From positions 992,001-1,056,000 of the forward strand of contig JAMXDE010000018.1 in assembly GCA_026770025.1 (NCBI GenBank): a stretch of 64,000 bases of DNA, read 5' to 3'. Shown piece after piece: positions 30,501 through 39,588 of this stretch. The position numbers were made by a program, and so were the translations under genes. The notes under the pieces are model-generated. The model had not been told where the DNA came from, made no database searches, and saw only the letters and a program-made list of their open reading frames with translations. Source of the stretch: Craspedostauros australis. Lineage: Eukaryota > Bacillariophyta > Bacillariophyceae > Mastogloiales > Achnanthaceae. Every line of letters starts with the position of its first letter. Position 1 is the stretch's first letter.

Positions 30501-33105
30501 CGGATGGCATGGGAAAGCCGGCCGTGAACCGAGAGTCGAGGGCGACGTACACCTGAAGCATGGTGCAGCCGCCATGGCCGGGAACCCCGTCGTCGTGAGC
30601 AGGGGTATCGGAGAAGAGCGTATCCATCGCAACCGTCTCATGGAGACGGTCGACGTTGGCCGCTGGGAACCGAGACTTGAAATGCTTGCGCATGGAGAAG
30701 CGCTCGGCGGTACGGTACCATTGAGAGGTACACCGAAGAGTGTCGCGAATGCGACGAGCTGGAATCCAGCCGAAGTGGGGCCGGAGAGCCTCGTAGTCGG
30801 CAGGCTTGCGAGTGGCAATGATGCTGCCCGGGTTGTCAGCGATGTCGGCTTGGCGAGCACCAGTGTAGGCCGTGAGAACGGTAGAGTTATTCTCGCGGCG
30901 CTGGAGTGCTGCGGCGTCATCATCGTCGACGTCGTCGAGGTTCATCTCCTGGTCGAGGGAAGAAGGGTCCCATTCGTCGTCCGCTGTGAAGTCGACATGT
31001 GGATACTTGTCGAGTTCGGAGCGGGTAGGCTTGGCCATGTCCATGTAGGACAGGCCTTGCCGGACAGCCAGTGGGATGATGTGGCCTCCTGGTGTGATGA
31101 TGGTCTGGCGACCTCCAGGGAGATTCCGTGGGCGTTCGTTGACATCCATTCCGAAGGCACCAAGCTGGTTGGATGAATGGATGGTCTTGCCCTTGCCGTA
31201 GAGCGCGTATTGGTGGAATTTACCAATGATGGGCCCTTCGGTGGTCTGGATGAGACCAGCAACCGTACCGATGTCGAGGTTGGCGATGGCAGAGTCACCA
31301 ATGCCACTGACGTCGGCGGTGTGTCCTGTCTTGCAGAGAACGAGGACGTCATCGCCAGCCAGGCCCCCATTGGCACCGCTGTCGACGAGAGAGCCAGAGT
31401 GGTCCTTGACAAGCTTGTTGAAGCTGTACCGGACCACCGTGGAGTTGGCAAGGCGCCAGGTCTGGCCCTTGTAGACCAGTTGAGGAGTATCGTCAGACGA
31501 AGAGGTGGACTTGGTCTGCGCGAGAAGGCGATCGATGGCAGTGGACTGGTCACCAGCCTTGGAAGAGTCCGTGTTACCAGCGGATGGAGTTGCGGAAGGA
31601 GTGTCGGTGGTGCCCGAAGATGTGGCAGCGTTGTTGGCAGCTCGGTGGGAGTCAGCCTTGCCCTTGCCCTTGTTCTTGCGCCACTTTCCCTTTGCTTCGA
31701 GGAATGCCTTGCGTTGGTCCTTGGACATCTCACGCCATTCATCATTGGGGATGGAACGGCGGTCGTCCTTGGCGTAGTCCTTGCCATTGCCTTTGCCAGC
31801 AGAGCCGCTGGTCTTGGCGTTGTTGACCTTGCGCCGAGATGTGGTACGAGGCTGGTTGGCGTCGAGGGATTGTGCCTCATCTCGAACGAACTCGAGGAGG
31901 TCTTCGAAGGAGACACCAACCTTGATGAAGCCGCGAGATTGCTTGTGACGTTGACGGGAGTTGGACTTCACGTTGGTGTAGGCCCGAGTCAAGTCGACAT
32001 CGGGACCGATGGCGGTACGCAACCATTGCTGCTTGACCGCCTCATCGACACATGCATCATCGAGCTCTTCGATGTCATCGAGCTTGGTTTCCCAGGCATC
32101 GAGGAATTGCTCGCGGGTCTTGGTCCAAGATTGGTCCAATCGGAAAGCGACGATGGTATCTCTGTACTTGATGGACAGAGTCTCGCCGACGACGCCACTG
32201 GTGTAGCTATCGACGAGATCGGCATAGGCCGCACGGCCATCGCAAGACTTCTTGTAGGCACGGATGATGCGCCGACTCTTGGAAGTCTTGACATGCTCAG
32301 TGAGCACGGCGAAGAGGTAGCGATTCTGGCTCGCAAAGAAGGCCTCGTCCTTGGGTGCTGGCATGAAGTCCATATCAAGATGGTGGTTGAGTCCATGGGA
32401 GAAGGAAAGAGTCTCGAAGGTCCGCATGAAGGTGAGGAAGTGCTTGTCGTCCTTCAATGTTGGAAGTGACAGGCTCTCCCGCTTGGTCGCCTTGCTGAAC
32501 TCCTTGACGTAGTCCGCTGGAAGCTCCATGGCTTGGACACCTTGGAAGTTGGAAGCGGGTGCCATGGATGGAGTCACAGGCGGTTGCGTGAAGGCAGGAT
32601 CAGGCACCGAAGCCGAAGGATCGAATCCGAAGTTCACATGCGGAGGTTCTTCGGCCACAGGACGGAATGCGGATGCTGGAGTGGTGTGGTTGCCCATGCC
32701 CATGCCCATGCCAATTGGAGATGGCACAGGTGTGCTTGCAGTCGAATGCGAGCGCGAAGAAGGAAGAGAAGGGTTGCTCTGCTCAGCCGTGAACGCCATG
32801 AAGGTAGCGCGATCAAGCTCGTTCCAGGTATCGTCATCCAGAATGGACTGGGTGAGGTACCACTTGCCGAGGTTCAGGATCTTGCGGATGTGGTTGATGC
32901 CGAGGGATGCGGTGAAAGGCTCGCCATCATCGGTGTTGCCACTGAGATGGAAGCTGCGAAGGTCATCCTCAGTGAGAGAGACGAGGTCGAGAGGGCTGAT
33001 GATGTCCTCATGAGCGATGATATCGCGAGGAGTTGAGTCAGAAGGGATGCCAATGACACCGAGGATGTGATCCAAGGTGGCGAGGTCCGTCTCAGCAGTC
33101 GTCAT
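27511..33105 (-). CDS. Copia gag-pol polyprotein of element C
   Basis: 1864 residues, no stop or frameshift, ending 24 bp before the 3' LTR. The gag region has no CCHC zinc knuckle; a basic Lys/Gly-rich stretch (KGKWRKNKGKGKAD, near 480) sits where one would be expected. Protease VDSGANGG lies near 573. The integrase has Asp in AMDTLF and MSDNAK and an intact Glu in HQNGAERR. RT shows IGNAYLEA and YVDDL near 1497. RNase H shows FVDANLLHC and TYGSEFVAARQA. It is clearly a different copia lineage from A and B. The ATG is 320 bp inside the 5' LTR. Confidence 0.95.
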   Translation of the reverse strand: MTTAETDLATLDHILGVIGIPSDSTPRDIIAHEDIISPLDLVSLTEDDLRSFHLSGNTDDGEPFTASLGINHIRKILNLGKWYLTQSILDDDTWNELDRATFMAFTAEQSNPSLPSSRSHSTASTPVPSPIGMGMGMGNHTTPASAFRPVAEEPPHVNFGFDPSASVPDPAFTQPPVTPSMAPASNFQGVQAMELPADYVKEFSKATKRESLSLPTLKDDKHFLTFMRTFETLSFSHGLNHHLDMDFMPAPKDEAFFASQNRYLFAVLTEHVKTSKSRRIIRAYKKSCDGRAAYADLVDSYTSGVVGETLSIKYRDTIVAFRLDQSWTKTREQFLDAWETKLDDIEELDDACVDEAVKQQWLRTAIGPDVDLTRAYTNVKSNSRQRHKQSRGFIKVGVSFEDLLEFVRDEAQSLDANQPRTTSRRKVNNAKTSGSAGKGNGKDYAKDDRRSIPNDEWREMSKDQRKAFLEAKGKWRKNKGKGKADSHRAANNAATSSGTTDTPSATPSAGNTDSSKAGDQSTAIDRLLAQTKSTSSSDDTPQLVYKGQTWRLANSTVVRYSFNKLVKDHSGSLVDSGANGGLAGDDVLVLCKTGHTADVSGIGDSAIANLDIGTVAGLIQTTEGPIIGKFHQYALYGKGKTIHSSNQLGAFGMDVNERPRNLPGGRQTIITPGGHIIPLAVRQGLSYMDMAKPTRSELDKYPHVDFTADDEWDPSSLDQEMNLDDVDDDDAAALQRRENNSTVLTAYTGARQADIADNPGSIIATRKPADYEALRPHFGWIPARRIRDTLRCTSQWYRTAERFSMRKHFKSRFPAANVDRLHETVAMDTLFSDTPAHDDGVPGHGGCTMLQVYVALDSRFTAGFPMPSESRISDTLRDFIRRHGAPDLLMSDNAKAQIGNKVMEILRQYHIKDHQSEPEHQHQNGAERRIQDIKRTTNGVMDRTGTPDRFWLICTLYVIDLFNHIAQATAGSITPLQAAFGQRPDISKFLSYRWWQPVYYRVDNPTFPSQSKERSGRWAGPCLHKGDDLTFWVLDDETQRLLPRSAIRPADDSATRNLRADFPFPIVGEDDGSDAMNVANGEPDDDISVPPDSDPIVHSLADSILADRRGTDPETVGNAKVHIPKFSPEDLVGMTFIHEKDGQQVRAEVVQKVNDLDAANHQRIKMLLALADGETHDLISYVELADIIERQQEHNDDPDAKWEFDSIIGHEGPLSSSSPSYKGSSFNVIVKWGDGSTSTEPLSIMIQDDPVSCAAYGRRHELLDEPGWKRLKRLAIRTNRLERQVNKSKTFNHAPTFQFGVQVPRNHKEALRLDDKNGNTLWADAEKKEMDQLFGYHTFKSLGKGAPVPSGFQKIRLQWVYAVKHDLRHKARCVAGGHLTDPCKDASYAGVVSLRSLRLSLLAGELNGIPTWVGDIGNAYLEAFTQERICFIAGDEFGDFAGHTMQIVKALYGLRTSGARFHEALADTLRDMGFLQCRSDPDVWMRDANSHWEYVCVYVDDLTATMADPKAFFDILSSKYGYQLKGVGPIKYHLGADFGRDPDGTLKLSPQSYIKRMMENYERMFGELPRKISCPLDKADSPELDTSSELSETDKRKFMSLIGALQWCISLGRFDISVAVMTLARFRSAPCQGHLDRAKRVYGYLRKHPDAAIRFRTCVPRFDLHYEVPNHDWIYSVYGKTSEEIPDDIPEPKGKPVRTTTFVDANLLHCQVTGRSATGVLHLVNQTPIEWFSKRQGTVETATYGSEFVAARQATEQIISLRLALREMGIPIDGPSWMLGDNQSVITSSTVPKSMLSKRHNALAYHRVRSAVAAGILYFIKIPGTQNVADVMTKFLPWAVFWPLVKPILFWKGHTESFSPTYKT

Positions 33106-33425
33106 GATGAGCGATGGATGGATGGAGAGAGCGGATGCGGATGCTGGAGGCTGAAGGATAGCTGAGGCTGGGGTGCACTGACTGAATCGTCTTCTGGTGC
33201 GGGAGGGTGCTGCAGGAAGTCTTGGATGGCTGAGTGGGAAGGCCCGAACTCAGCAGAGGAACCGAAAGGAGGGCGTTCTGCGAATGCGAGAAGGCCGAAG
33301 GAAAGCCGAAATCACGTCGTCACGTGATGGAAGGTGAAGGGATCGCTCGTGGATGAACGAGGGATGAAGGATGGATGGATTGTCACGCAATCAATTCAGT
33401 AGGTGAAAGCTTGCGACTGTTAATC
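33106..33425 (-). other. 5' leader of element C
   Basis: 320 bp between the 5' LTR and the gag ATG. No ORF of note. The bases next to the LTR (minus-strand GATTAACAGTCGC) do not resemble the A/B motif or a standard TGG-type primer-binding site. Confidence 0.6.
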
Positions 33426-34057
33426 TGTTAGAACGTAATCGTAGATGGGTGTGAAGGATACCGCACCGAGAACGTAGAGTGATCAAGTCGTTGTTGTTGG
33501 TGAGGAGAGTGTTTGTTTACTGTATTATTCGTATGGTAGTAGGAATGCTGTCGAGCTCACAAGATGGTTTCTTGAGAACTGTGAGCATGAGAGAGGCATG
33601 ACATGATCTCATGCAATTGCAAGTAAAATTAACACGGAGACAACACGACAAATGTGCGTGTTACTGCGTGAAGATGAGGTGCAAAGAGTCAATGAACAAA
33701 ACACCGCGATAGCCCGTGTTGTGAATTGCGTCTTCTCACGATGTTGCTAGTAGTACGATCACACGATTGATCGTATTCACTTGAGAAGGTCATGGCAAGA
33801 TTCGCACGTGTCACACCCAAGATCCAAGTCTGTCCTGATTGGGCAGATTGGTCCATCTTGGCAAGAAATCAATTTCCGCGACATTTTGGAACTGTGTTTG
33901 AAGGGAAAACGATTCTTGCGACGCGAAATGCGACACAAATTTGACACAACGGATTTTCGACCAAAATTTCCGTTCGGAACGGAAAAGGTAAGAAAAGTGG
34001 ATATTTCTGATTGGTCGACGGGTGTCGCTATTGTTAGAGATTTAGCGTGCGCTAATA
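33426..34057 (-). repeat. 5' LTR of element C
   Basis: 632 bp; upstream end of the element on the minus strand. Confidence 0.95.
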
Positions 34058-34271
34058 CTCTCATTGCTTGGTGCAATCCTCTTGCACCTCCATGCACATT
34101 ACTCTCATGTTGCTCGTTGATGTTGACTTGATCGTCAACGTTGTCGTTTCTCTCTCGTTGTCTCGTCGTTGTTCCGTTCTCAGGTTTTGTTGAACCTGAC
34201 GATTGATCGAATCTGATGGAATATTCACAACATATTTCATTCCTGTAGACCTGGTAGTTAAGGTCTCGATG

Positions 34272-34378
34272 TGACGTCACGTGTGGTGGATACTGTGGTA
34301 TCCGCTGGTATCGCGGTATCCTGCTGTCGTAGTATCGCGGTGTCCTCGTGGTATCGTGGTGGTATTCCTGTGACGTCA
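34272..34378. promoter_or_regulatory. Two CRE palindromes in the LTR of element B (5' copy)
   Basis: TGACGTCA at 34272-34279 and 34371-34378, with the same GGTATC array between them as in the 3' copy. Confidence 0.55.
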
Positions 34379-34477
34379 TAGTTTTGAGTCGTGATTCCGC
34401 CACCAAATATTCTGGATGATGGCGCGCAAGTGTGACTGATGCATACACATCCGAGTACACACATTCCGACAAGGGTA

Positions 34478-36269
34478 CGAGACACCCCAAGAGACTATCG
34501 CATCCCCATCGGACACAGGAGGACCCGACTTCCACGCGGACGGGTCAACATTCAACAGAGATATCGCAGGCATGATGATAGATACACCTCACGGAATGAT
34601 GAGACTCGACGACATCATCACTGCGGACCAAGCATTGAACAATGAACAGAACGAGGATGGGATGGAACTAGCGAGCATCGCTATGCTGCTGGACCCAACC
34701 ACATTCGAGGACTGCTGGGACCACGCAGACCCCAGTAAGAGAAAGAAATGGCGAGAAGCCATCAACAAGGAATTCTACGATATGGCCAGAAGGAAAGTAT
34801 GGGAAAAGATCAAGAAGGACCGGATGCCGAGGAATCGGCGGTGCGTAAAGACCAAATGGGTCTTCAAGGAAAAGAGAAATGGGGTATTCCGCGCCAGACT
34901 CGTGGCATGCGGATACTCGCAGATCGCAGGAGTCGACTTCTCAGCGCACCACGCACCGGTGATACATGATGCAACCTACCGTATCATGCTCACCATGAAG
35001 ATGATACTGAAGCTAGACAGCATCATCATTGACTTTGAGACAGCATTCTTGCATGGAGACCTCGACGAAGAGATCTACATGCAATGCCCGAAAGGCATGA
35101 AACACGAAACCGATGAATGCTTGCTGCTCAAGAAAACCATCTACGGACTCGTGCAGAGTGCCAGACAATGGAACAAGAAGCTCGTCGACATCCTATTCAA
35201 ATTGGGGTTCAGACAGAGTGAGGTAGACCCATGCCTACTGATTTGGAATCAGGAAGGGCAACTGCTTTTAATCGGCACCTATGTGGACGATTGTCTCTGC
35301 ATCGGAGAAAAGCAGGAACTGCAGAAGCTCGTGAAGGATATCCGAGCGGAACGGTTCGGGGTCAAAGTGGAGGAAGATCTTGAAGACTACCTAAGCTGCA
35401 AGATCATCTTCAACCACAACAAGACGAACTGTTGGGTCAACCAGCCACACATCCTCAAGAACATCATCGATACGTTTGGGAGCGATGTGCTGAAGCTACA
35501 ACGATACGGAACACCAGGGACACCAGGGCAGGGCATCCAAAGGAACAGCGATGCACCCAAAGTGGACGAACAGCAACACAGCCGATACCGAAGCGGAGTA
35601 GGCATGCTGCTATACCTGGTGAAACACTCTCGACCCGACATCGCCAATGCAGTGCGAGAACTGACCAAAGTATTGGACGGACCAACAGCCTCAGCATATA
35701 AGGAGATGCTACGAGTCATGAAGTTCGTGTGGGACACGAGAGAGTATGGACTGAAGATGAAACCGAGTCCACTGACTAACGATGCATGGAAGATTGCAAT
35801 ATTCACCGACAGCGAATTCGCGGGCGACAAGGACAATCGCATCAGCGTAGGAGGGCACATCGTCCTACTACAAGGAGTGCCGATCATATGGAGATCAAAG
35901 GCACAACGCAGCGTAACGCTCAGCTCGACAGAAGCAGAGTACGTCGCACTGTCAGAAGCAGGGAAAGAAATCCGCTTCGTGACGCAACTGATGAGCGACA
36001 TCGGATTAAAGATGCACAAGCCCGCGGACGTCATGGTCGACAACGTCGGAGCGATCTTCATCGCCTCAAACCCATCGACATCCGCAAGAACAAGGCACAT
36101 CGACATCCGACATCACTTCATACGTGAACTCGTCAAAAATGGAGAAGCCGTAACCAAATTCGTGCGATCGGAAGATAACATCGCAGACGGCTTCACAAAG
36201 AACACCAAAAAGGAGATCTATGACAACCACAAGAATCACTTCATCCAACTGCGGTCTGCAATGGATTAA
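34478..36269 (+). CDS. Copia gag-pol of element A, second part (reverse transcriptase, RNase H)
   Basis: Continuation of the frame ending at 18600, 31 codons before the first ATG at 34572. The reverse transcriptase has WVFKEKRNG, the ARLVACGYSQ block, FETAFLHGD and the catalytic YVDDC. RNase H follows with TDSEFAGD, SSTEAEYVALSEA and DNVGAIF, ending near DGFTKN. The whole reconstructed length is about 1988 residues with no internal stop or frameshift, so B interrupted an element that could still code. Confidence 0.95.
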
Positions 36270-36333
36270 TGGGAGTAAGGCGAAAGGTGAGAGAGAAGGA
36301 CGATGATGATGGATGTTATGTTGTCGATGCGAC

Positions 36334-36343
36334 AATGGAAGGG
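36334..36343 (+). other. Polypurine tract of element A
   Basis: The purine-rich AATGGAAGGG directly abuts the 3' LTR, the expected position for plus-strand priming. Confidence 0.65.
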
Positions 36344-37091
36344 TGTTAGGAATTGAGGGTACGACTTTGTCGGAATACCCGTAATTGCCGCACCTCCCAA
36401 CATTGTTCGTCACAGCTTTGAATATTATTCGTCACATGTTCGGAGACTATTTGTCACACCTTTGTATACCATGTCATTATGACTATGACTAAGCATACGG
36501 ACGTGATTGATACCTGTATAACCGCGAGGAGGGTAGCCTGTCCTCTGGTAACATAAGGAAGACACCCACGGTGGATCAGGAGGTCCCGATACCACGCCAA
36601 CCATGGCAACCACCCAGACGACGACGTCGATCAGGACAGCATGTCCATGGGCAAGTGACGCACCTTCTTCAGAGGACAGCACGCGCCCCTCCTGTGGACA
36701 AGAACATCCGCAGGTTTGGAAACATCAGAAAGGATCGGAACATCCGCAGGTTTGGAACATCACCAAAGGAGACATCGGCTATGAGACGATGGCGTCATGA
36801 AGATCAACGAAGGAAACATGAGACAGGCAAGTGCTCAAGGCTGCAGATCCCTACCATGCAAACGTAGACAGCTACAGCAATGCAGAGACAAGGAAGCAAG
36901 AACAGAGCATGATGAATGAAGAGGGAAGCACCTAAGAGACAACAGGATGCCCCGTGTCGTTACCGCGGCAGATGCCTGTCAAGAAAACGAAATCGGAAGA
37001 GAAAGTGAGATTGTGCTCACAGTTCTAAAACGGTACAGTTTCTAACAGCAGATTAGAATTTAGTACTAACTATAACCCCGGATTTCCAACA
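36344..37091 (+). repeat. 3' LTR of element A
   Basis: Second 748-bp copy; see the 5' LTR for structure and differences. It is followed by GATGGC, the second copy of the target duplication. Confidence 0.95.
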
Positions 37092-37300
37092 GATGGCACA
37101 TGGAGGTTCTACTTGCGTGTCTATCACCATCACCACCACCTGCCTCGGAAGGTCTCTATTCTTCGACCAGAGCATAGCAAGCACCTCGCAAACGTACCAC
37201 ACGTACATAAATACCATAACAACACTAATTACTTGGCTACACCAGAGTATGCGACACTAGTTTTACATGCATCCTTTCGTTGTTGACCTTCAACTATTTG

Positions 37301-37370
37301 TGCGATACAGTGTGTGCGATAGAGTGTGTGCGATACAGTGTGTGCGATACAGTGTGTGCGATAGAGTGTG
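37301..37370 (+). repeat. 14-bp tandem repeat, five units
   Basis: Five head-to-tail copies of TGCGATACAGTGTG or TGCGATAGAGTGTG. Confidence 0.92.
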
Positions 37371-39091
37371 TTTGTGTGTGTCTATTGGAATGCGAAGTAG
37401 AGGACAAAGTATGAAGACTCATGAATACGCACGAGCTGCTCTTGAAGTGGATCCTTCCGTCCCAACTTATTCCGAAAATGAGAGAATCATGCCAAGAGAG
37501 AAGGAAGGCAAGGCAGCAATGAATGTGAGTGAGCGAGGGTCAGAGGACGAGAACCACCAGGCGGAGTGTGCGGGGTTTGCCTGAGGTACCGAGCCCAATC
37601 TCGATTGGTTGACGTTTTGACGTGGCTGGCTAATTTCCGGTTTTGTGGCACTTCTTGGTAATTATTGGTAACCATTGGCGTATCGCCAACGGCACAAACT
37701 GCCATTCGATGAGTTGATGACCGTTGTCTGACATCTTCACATCATTAGAAAGAGCAGAGCGAGAGCTCTCTGTTGATGTGTTCATTGTTGGCAAACAGCC
37801 TCCGCTTCCTGTTCATCTCAATGCCTGTTTTAACCCTTTATCGGCCTTTTTCATACGGACGACGTACGGACAAGAATCCGGATTTTTTCTTTGGTAACCA
37901 TTGGTAGCCGCATAGAGTCTACGGCATTCTGGTACAGAAATTTGTTGCTTCTTGGTCCAATCTCGACCAACAACCTTCCAAAGACCCGCATCCAATTCTG
38001 TTGTGTCTATTGTTCAAGTGGATGGCACGGTTGCGTTCGTCACTTCATTCTGCTTCAGGTGGTGTGCTGGTCAGTACTCCAGAATGTTTGTGTGTGTTGC
38101 CTTGTGTGTTTGAAGTCAGTCACGAATGCTCGTGACAGCCATGATCATCAATCCGTCAACAAACAAAACTTGGCGCCAAAAATTATCGTGTGGTTTTGCG
38201 TGTTGTAGATTCTGACTGTACTCTTCACCTGAGTCTGGCTACTTTATGCGAGGTTGTGCATCGGCCTGACGTTGGATCATCGTGCTGTTGCTTTCAATCG
38301 ACACAGTATCCTCTCCTGCACCTGACCACGTAGTCCTAGTCTTCGAATCTCACTTCCTCCAAAGATATACCAACTGCAAGCTCTTTTCGTCGCTTTACCA
38401 TGTGCTATGCTTGCGAGGAAGCACTGCTTCCTGATCATGCGCCACAAGTGTATTCGTTGACGCCGGTTGCTACACCCTTTCAAAGACTAGCCACTTATCT
38501 CACGCTCACACTCATGCGATGGGTGGGGTCGATGACACAGTCACTGTTCGTGCTCCATCAAACCACGTTCGAACCGTTCTGTGGAGGAAGCCTGATGTTC
38601 TCTCCTGATCTTCAGTGCCGCTAAGGCCAATAATAGAACACTTGCCTCTACATTTCGCATGCGATACATTCTAAAATGCGCGCACATTGCATGGAAATTA
38701 TGCGCAGCGCAGTTGCACATGCTCAGCAACGTGAACGATCCAATGAAAAGTGGTCAGAGCATGGCGAGATTGAACTCCTCGGTGTGAAACAGTCCACTCT
38801 GCTCTATTCTGGACTGCTCTTGTGTGCCAATGCTCCCCAAGGGATCATTGCTCCTCCAAACAGGATGGACGCAATGATATACATGAATCCATGTTGCTGT
38901 TGCCAAGATGATTGCTGCTATGCGGTATTCTGGAGTAGAACTGAAACGCTATTGCAGAACTTATAAATCATATCATCAACAATAATGCTATACGATGAAC
39001 GAAGCCACAATGAAATATATCAGGATATAAAGAACTGATCATGGCATGTGAAGAACACATCGGTTGGCACCACAATGTTTTGTGATCATTT

Positions 39092-39115
39092 CCACCGCGT
39101 GTTAACACGCGGTGG
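39092..39115. repeat. Perfect 24-bp palindrome
   Basis: Each half is CCACCGCGTGTT read toward the centre, with no mismatch and no spacer. It lies about 475 bp beyond the ODC stop codon and could extrude a hairpin or bind a dimeric protein. Confidence 0.9.
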
Positions 39116-39588
39116 GGCACACAGAAATTCGCCACGATACAGCGCGGTGATTGGCATTCGTGAATGACAATATCGAGTGGTGGCCCCAGAGAAACGAGCA
39201 GATCTCGACAACCACCCAACCAATCACCACCAAAGTTAGAGAGGGTGATGAAAAGCCACACTTGAGAGTGATCACGAAAGGAGAGCTCAAACGGACGGAG
39301 CGGAATGGACTTGCCGAGGAGGTTCGTGGCAGAAAAGATGGTTTTGGGCCGCTACACGCGGGACTGACGTACAAAATGGAACAGCGTCTACAGAGAAAAT
39401 GACTCATACAACTAAATATAATACCAAATGTTACCAATGGTCACCAAAAATGGCCTCCCTTCAAGCCATGAGACACTAGAGTTAATGTTTCCACGCCTCT
39501 TGATGCCATCGACATCCCCACTGATTGCCGCGCCGCAGCAATCGCAAACATGCTCTGCTCTTGCATCCGCCCTTGCGCTGATTGGAAT

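Larger units (their letters stand above)
26855..34057 (-). mobile_element. Ty1/copia retrotransposon C, inserted in an LTR of B
   Basis: 7203 bp with 632-bp LTRs (26855-27486 and 33426-34057) that show no difference over their length. They begin TGTTAG and end CTAATA on the plus strand and are flanked by the 5-bp duplication CTCTC (26850-26854 and 34058-34062). It has one intact gag-pol frame. It is the youngest full-length insertion and structurally looks complete. Confidence 0.96.
18601..34471 (-). mobile_element. Ty1/copia retrotransposon B, inserted in pol of A
   Basis: The LTRs begin TGTTGGAA and end TTCCGACA and are flanked by the 6-bp duplication AGGGTA (18595-18600 and 34472-34477). 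Each LTR is 566 bp once later insertions are removed: 18601-18697 plus 19501-19969 on the left, 26698-26854 plus 34063-34471 on the right. The two look identical. Internal sequence is 19970-26697. The element is now inactive because its 5' LTR (right) carries element C and its 3' LTR (left) carries solo LTR D. Confidence 0.95.
26698..34471 (-). repeat. 5' LTR of element B, split by element C
   Basis: LTR sequence is 26698-26854 and 34063-34471. Element C plus one CTCTC duplication copy separates them. It matches the 3' LTR with no difference seen by eye. Confidence 0.92.
13598..37091 (+). mobile_element. Ty1/copia retrotransposon A, split by nested insertions
   Basis: Two 748-bp LTRs (13598-14345 and 36344-37091) begin TGTTAGGAA and end TTTCCAACA and are flanked by the 6-bp duplication GATGGC (13592-13597 and 37092-37097). 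They differ at six positions (about 99.2% identity). The internal region encodes one gag-pol frame in copia order (protease, integrase, RT, RNase H), interrupted at 18600 by element B and everything nested in it. Without B the element is about 7.6 kb. It is the oldest member of the stack. Confidence 0.95.
37098..39588. other. Intergenic, element A to ODC
   Basis: About 2.5 kb without a supportable gene; short frames lack domain signal. It holds a 14-bp tandem repeat (37301-37370) and a perfect 24-bp palindrome (39092-39115), listed separately. Confidence 0.55.

Noticed and set aside
31177-32469. 430-codon plus-strand open frame opposite element C
   Set aside because: Antisense to the intact polyprotein, no recognisable domain; the same holds for 28453-29463.
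37267-37584. 105-codon plus frame
   Set aside because: Largely built from the 14-bp tandem repeat; no homology signal.
39092-39115. Rho-independent terminator
   Set aside because: No T-run follows the palindrome and the genome is eukaryotic.
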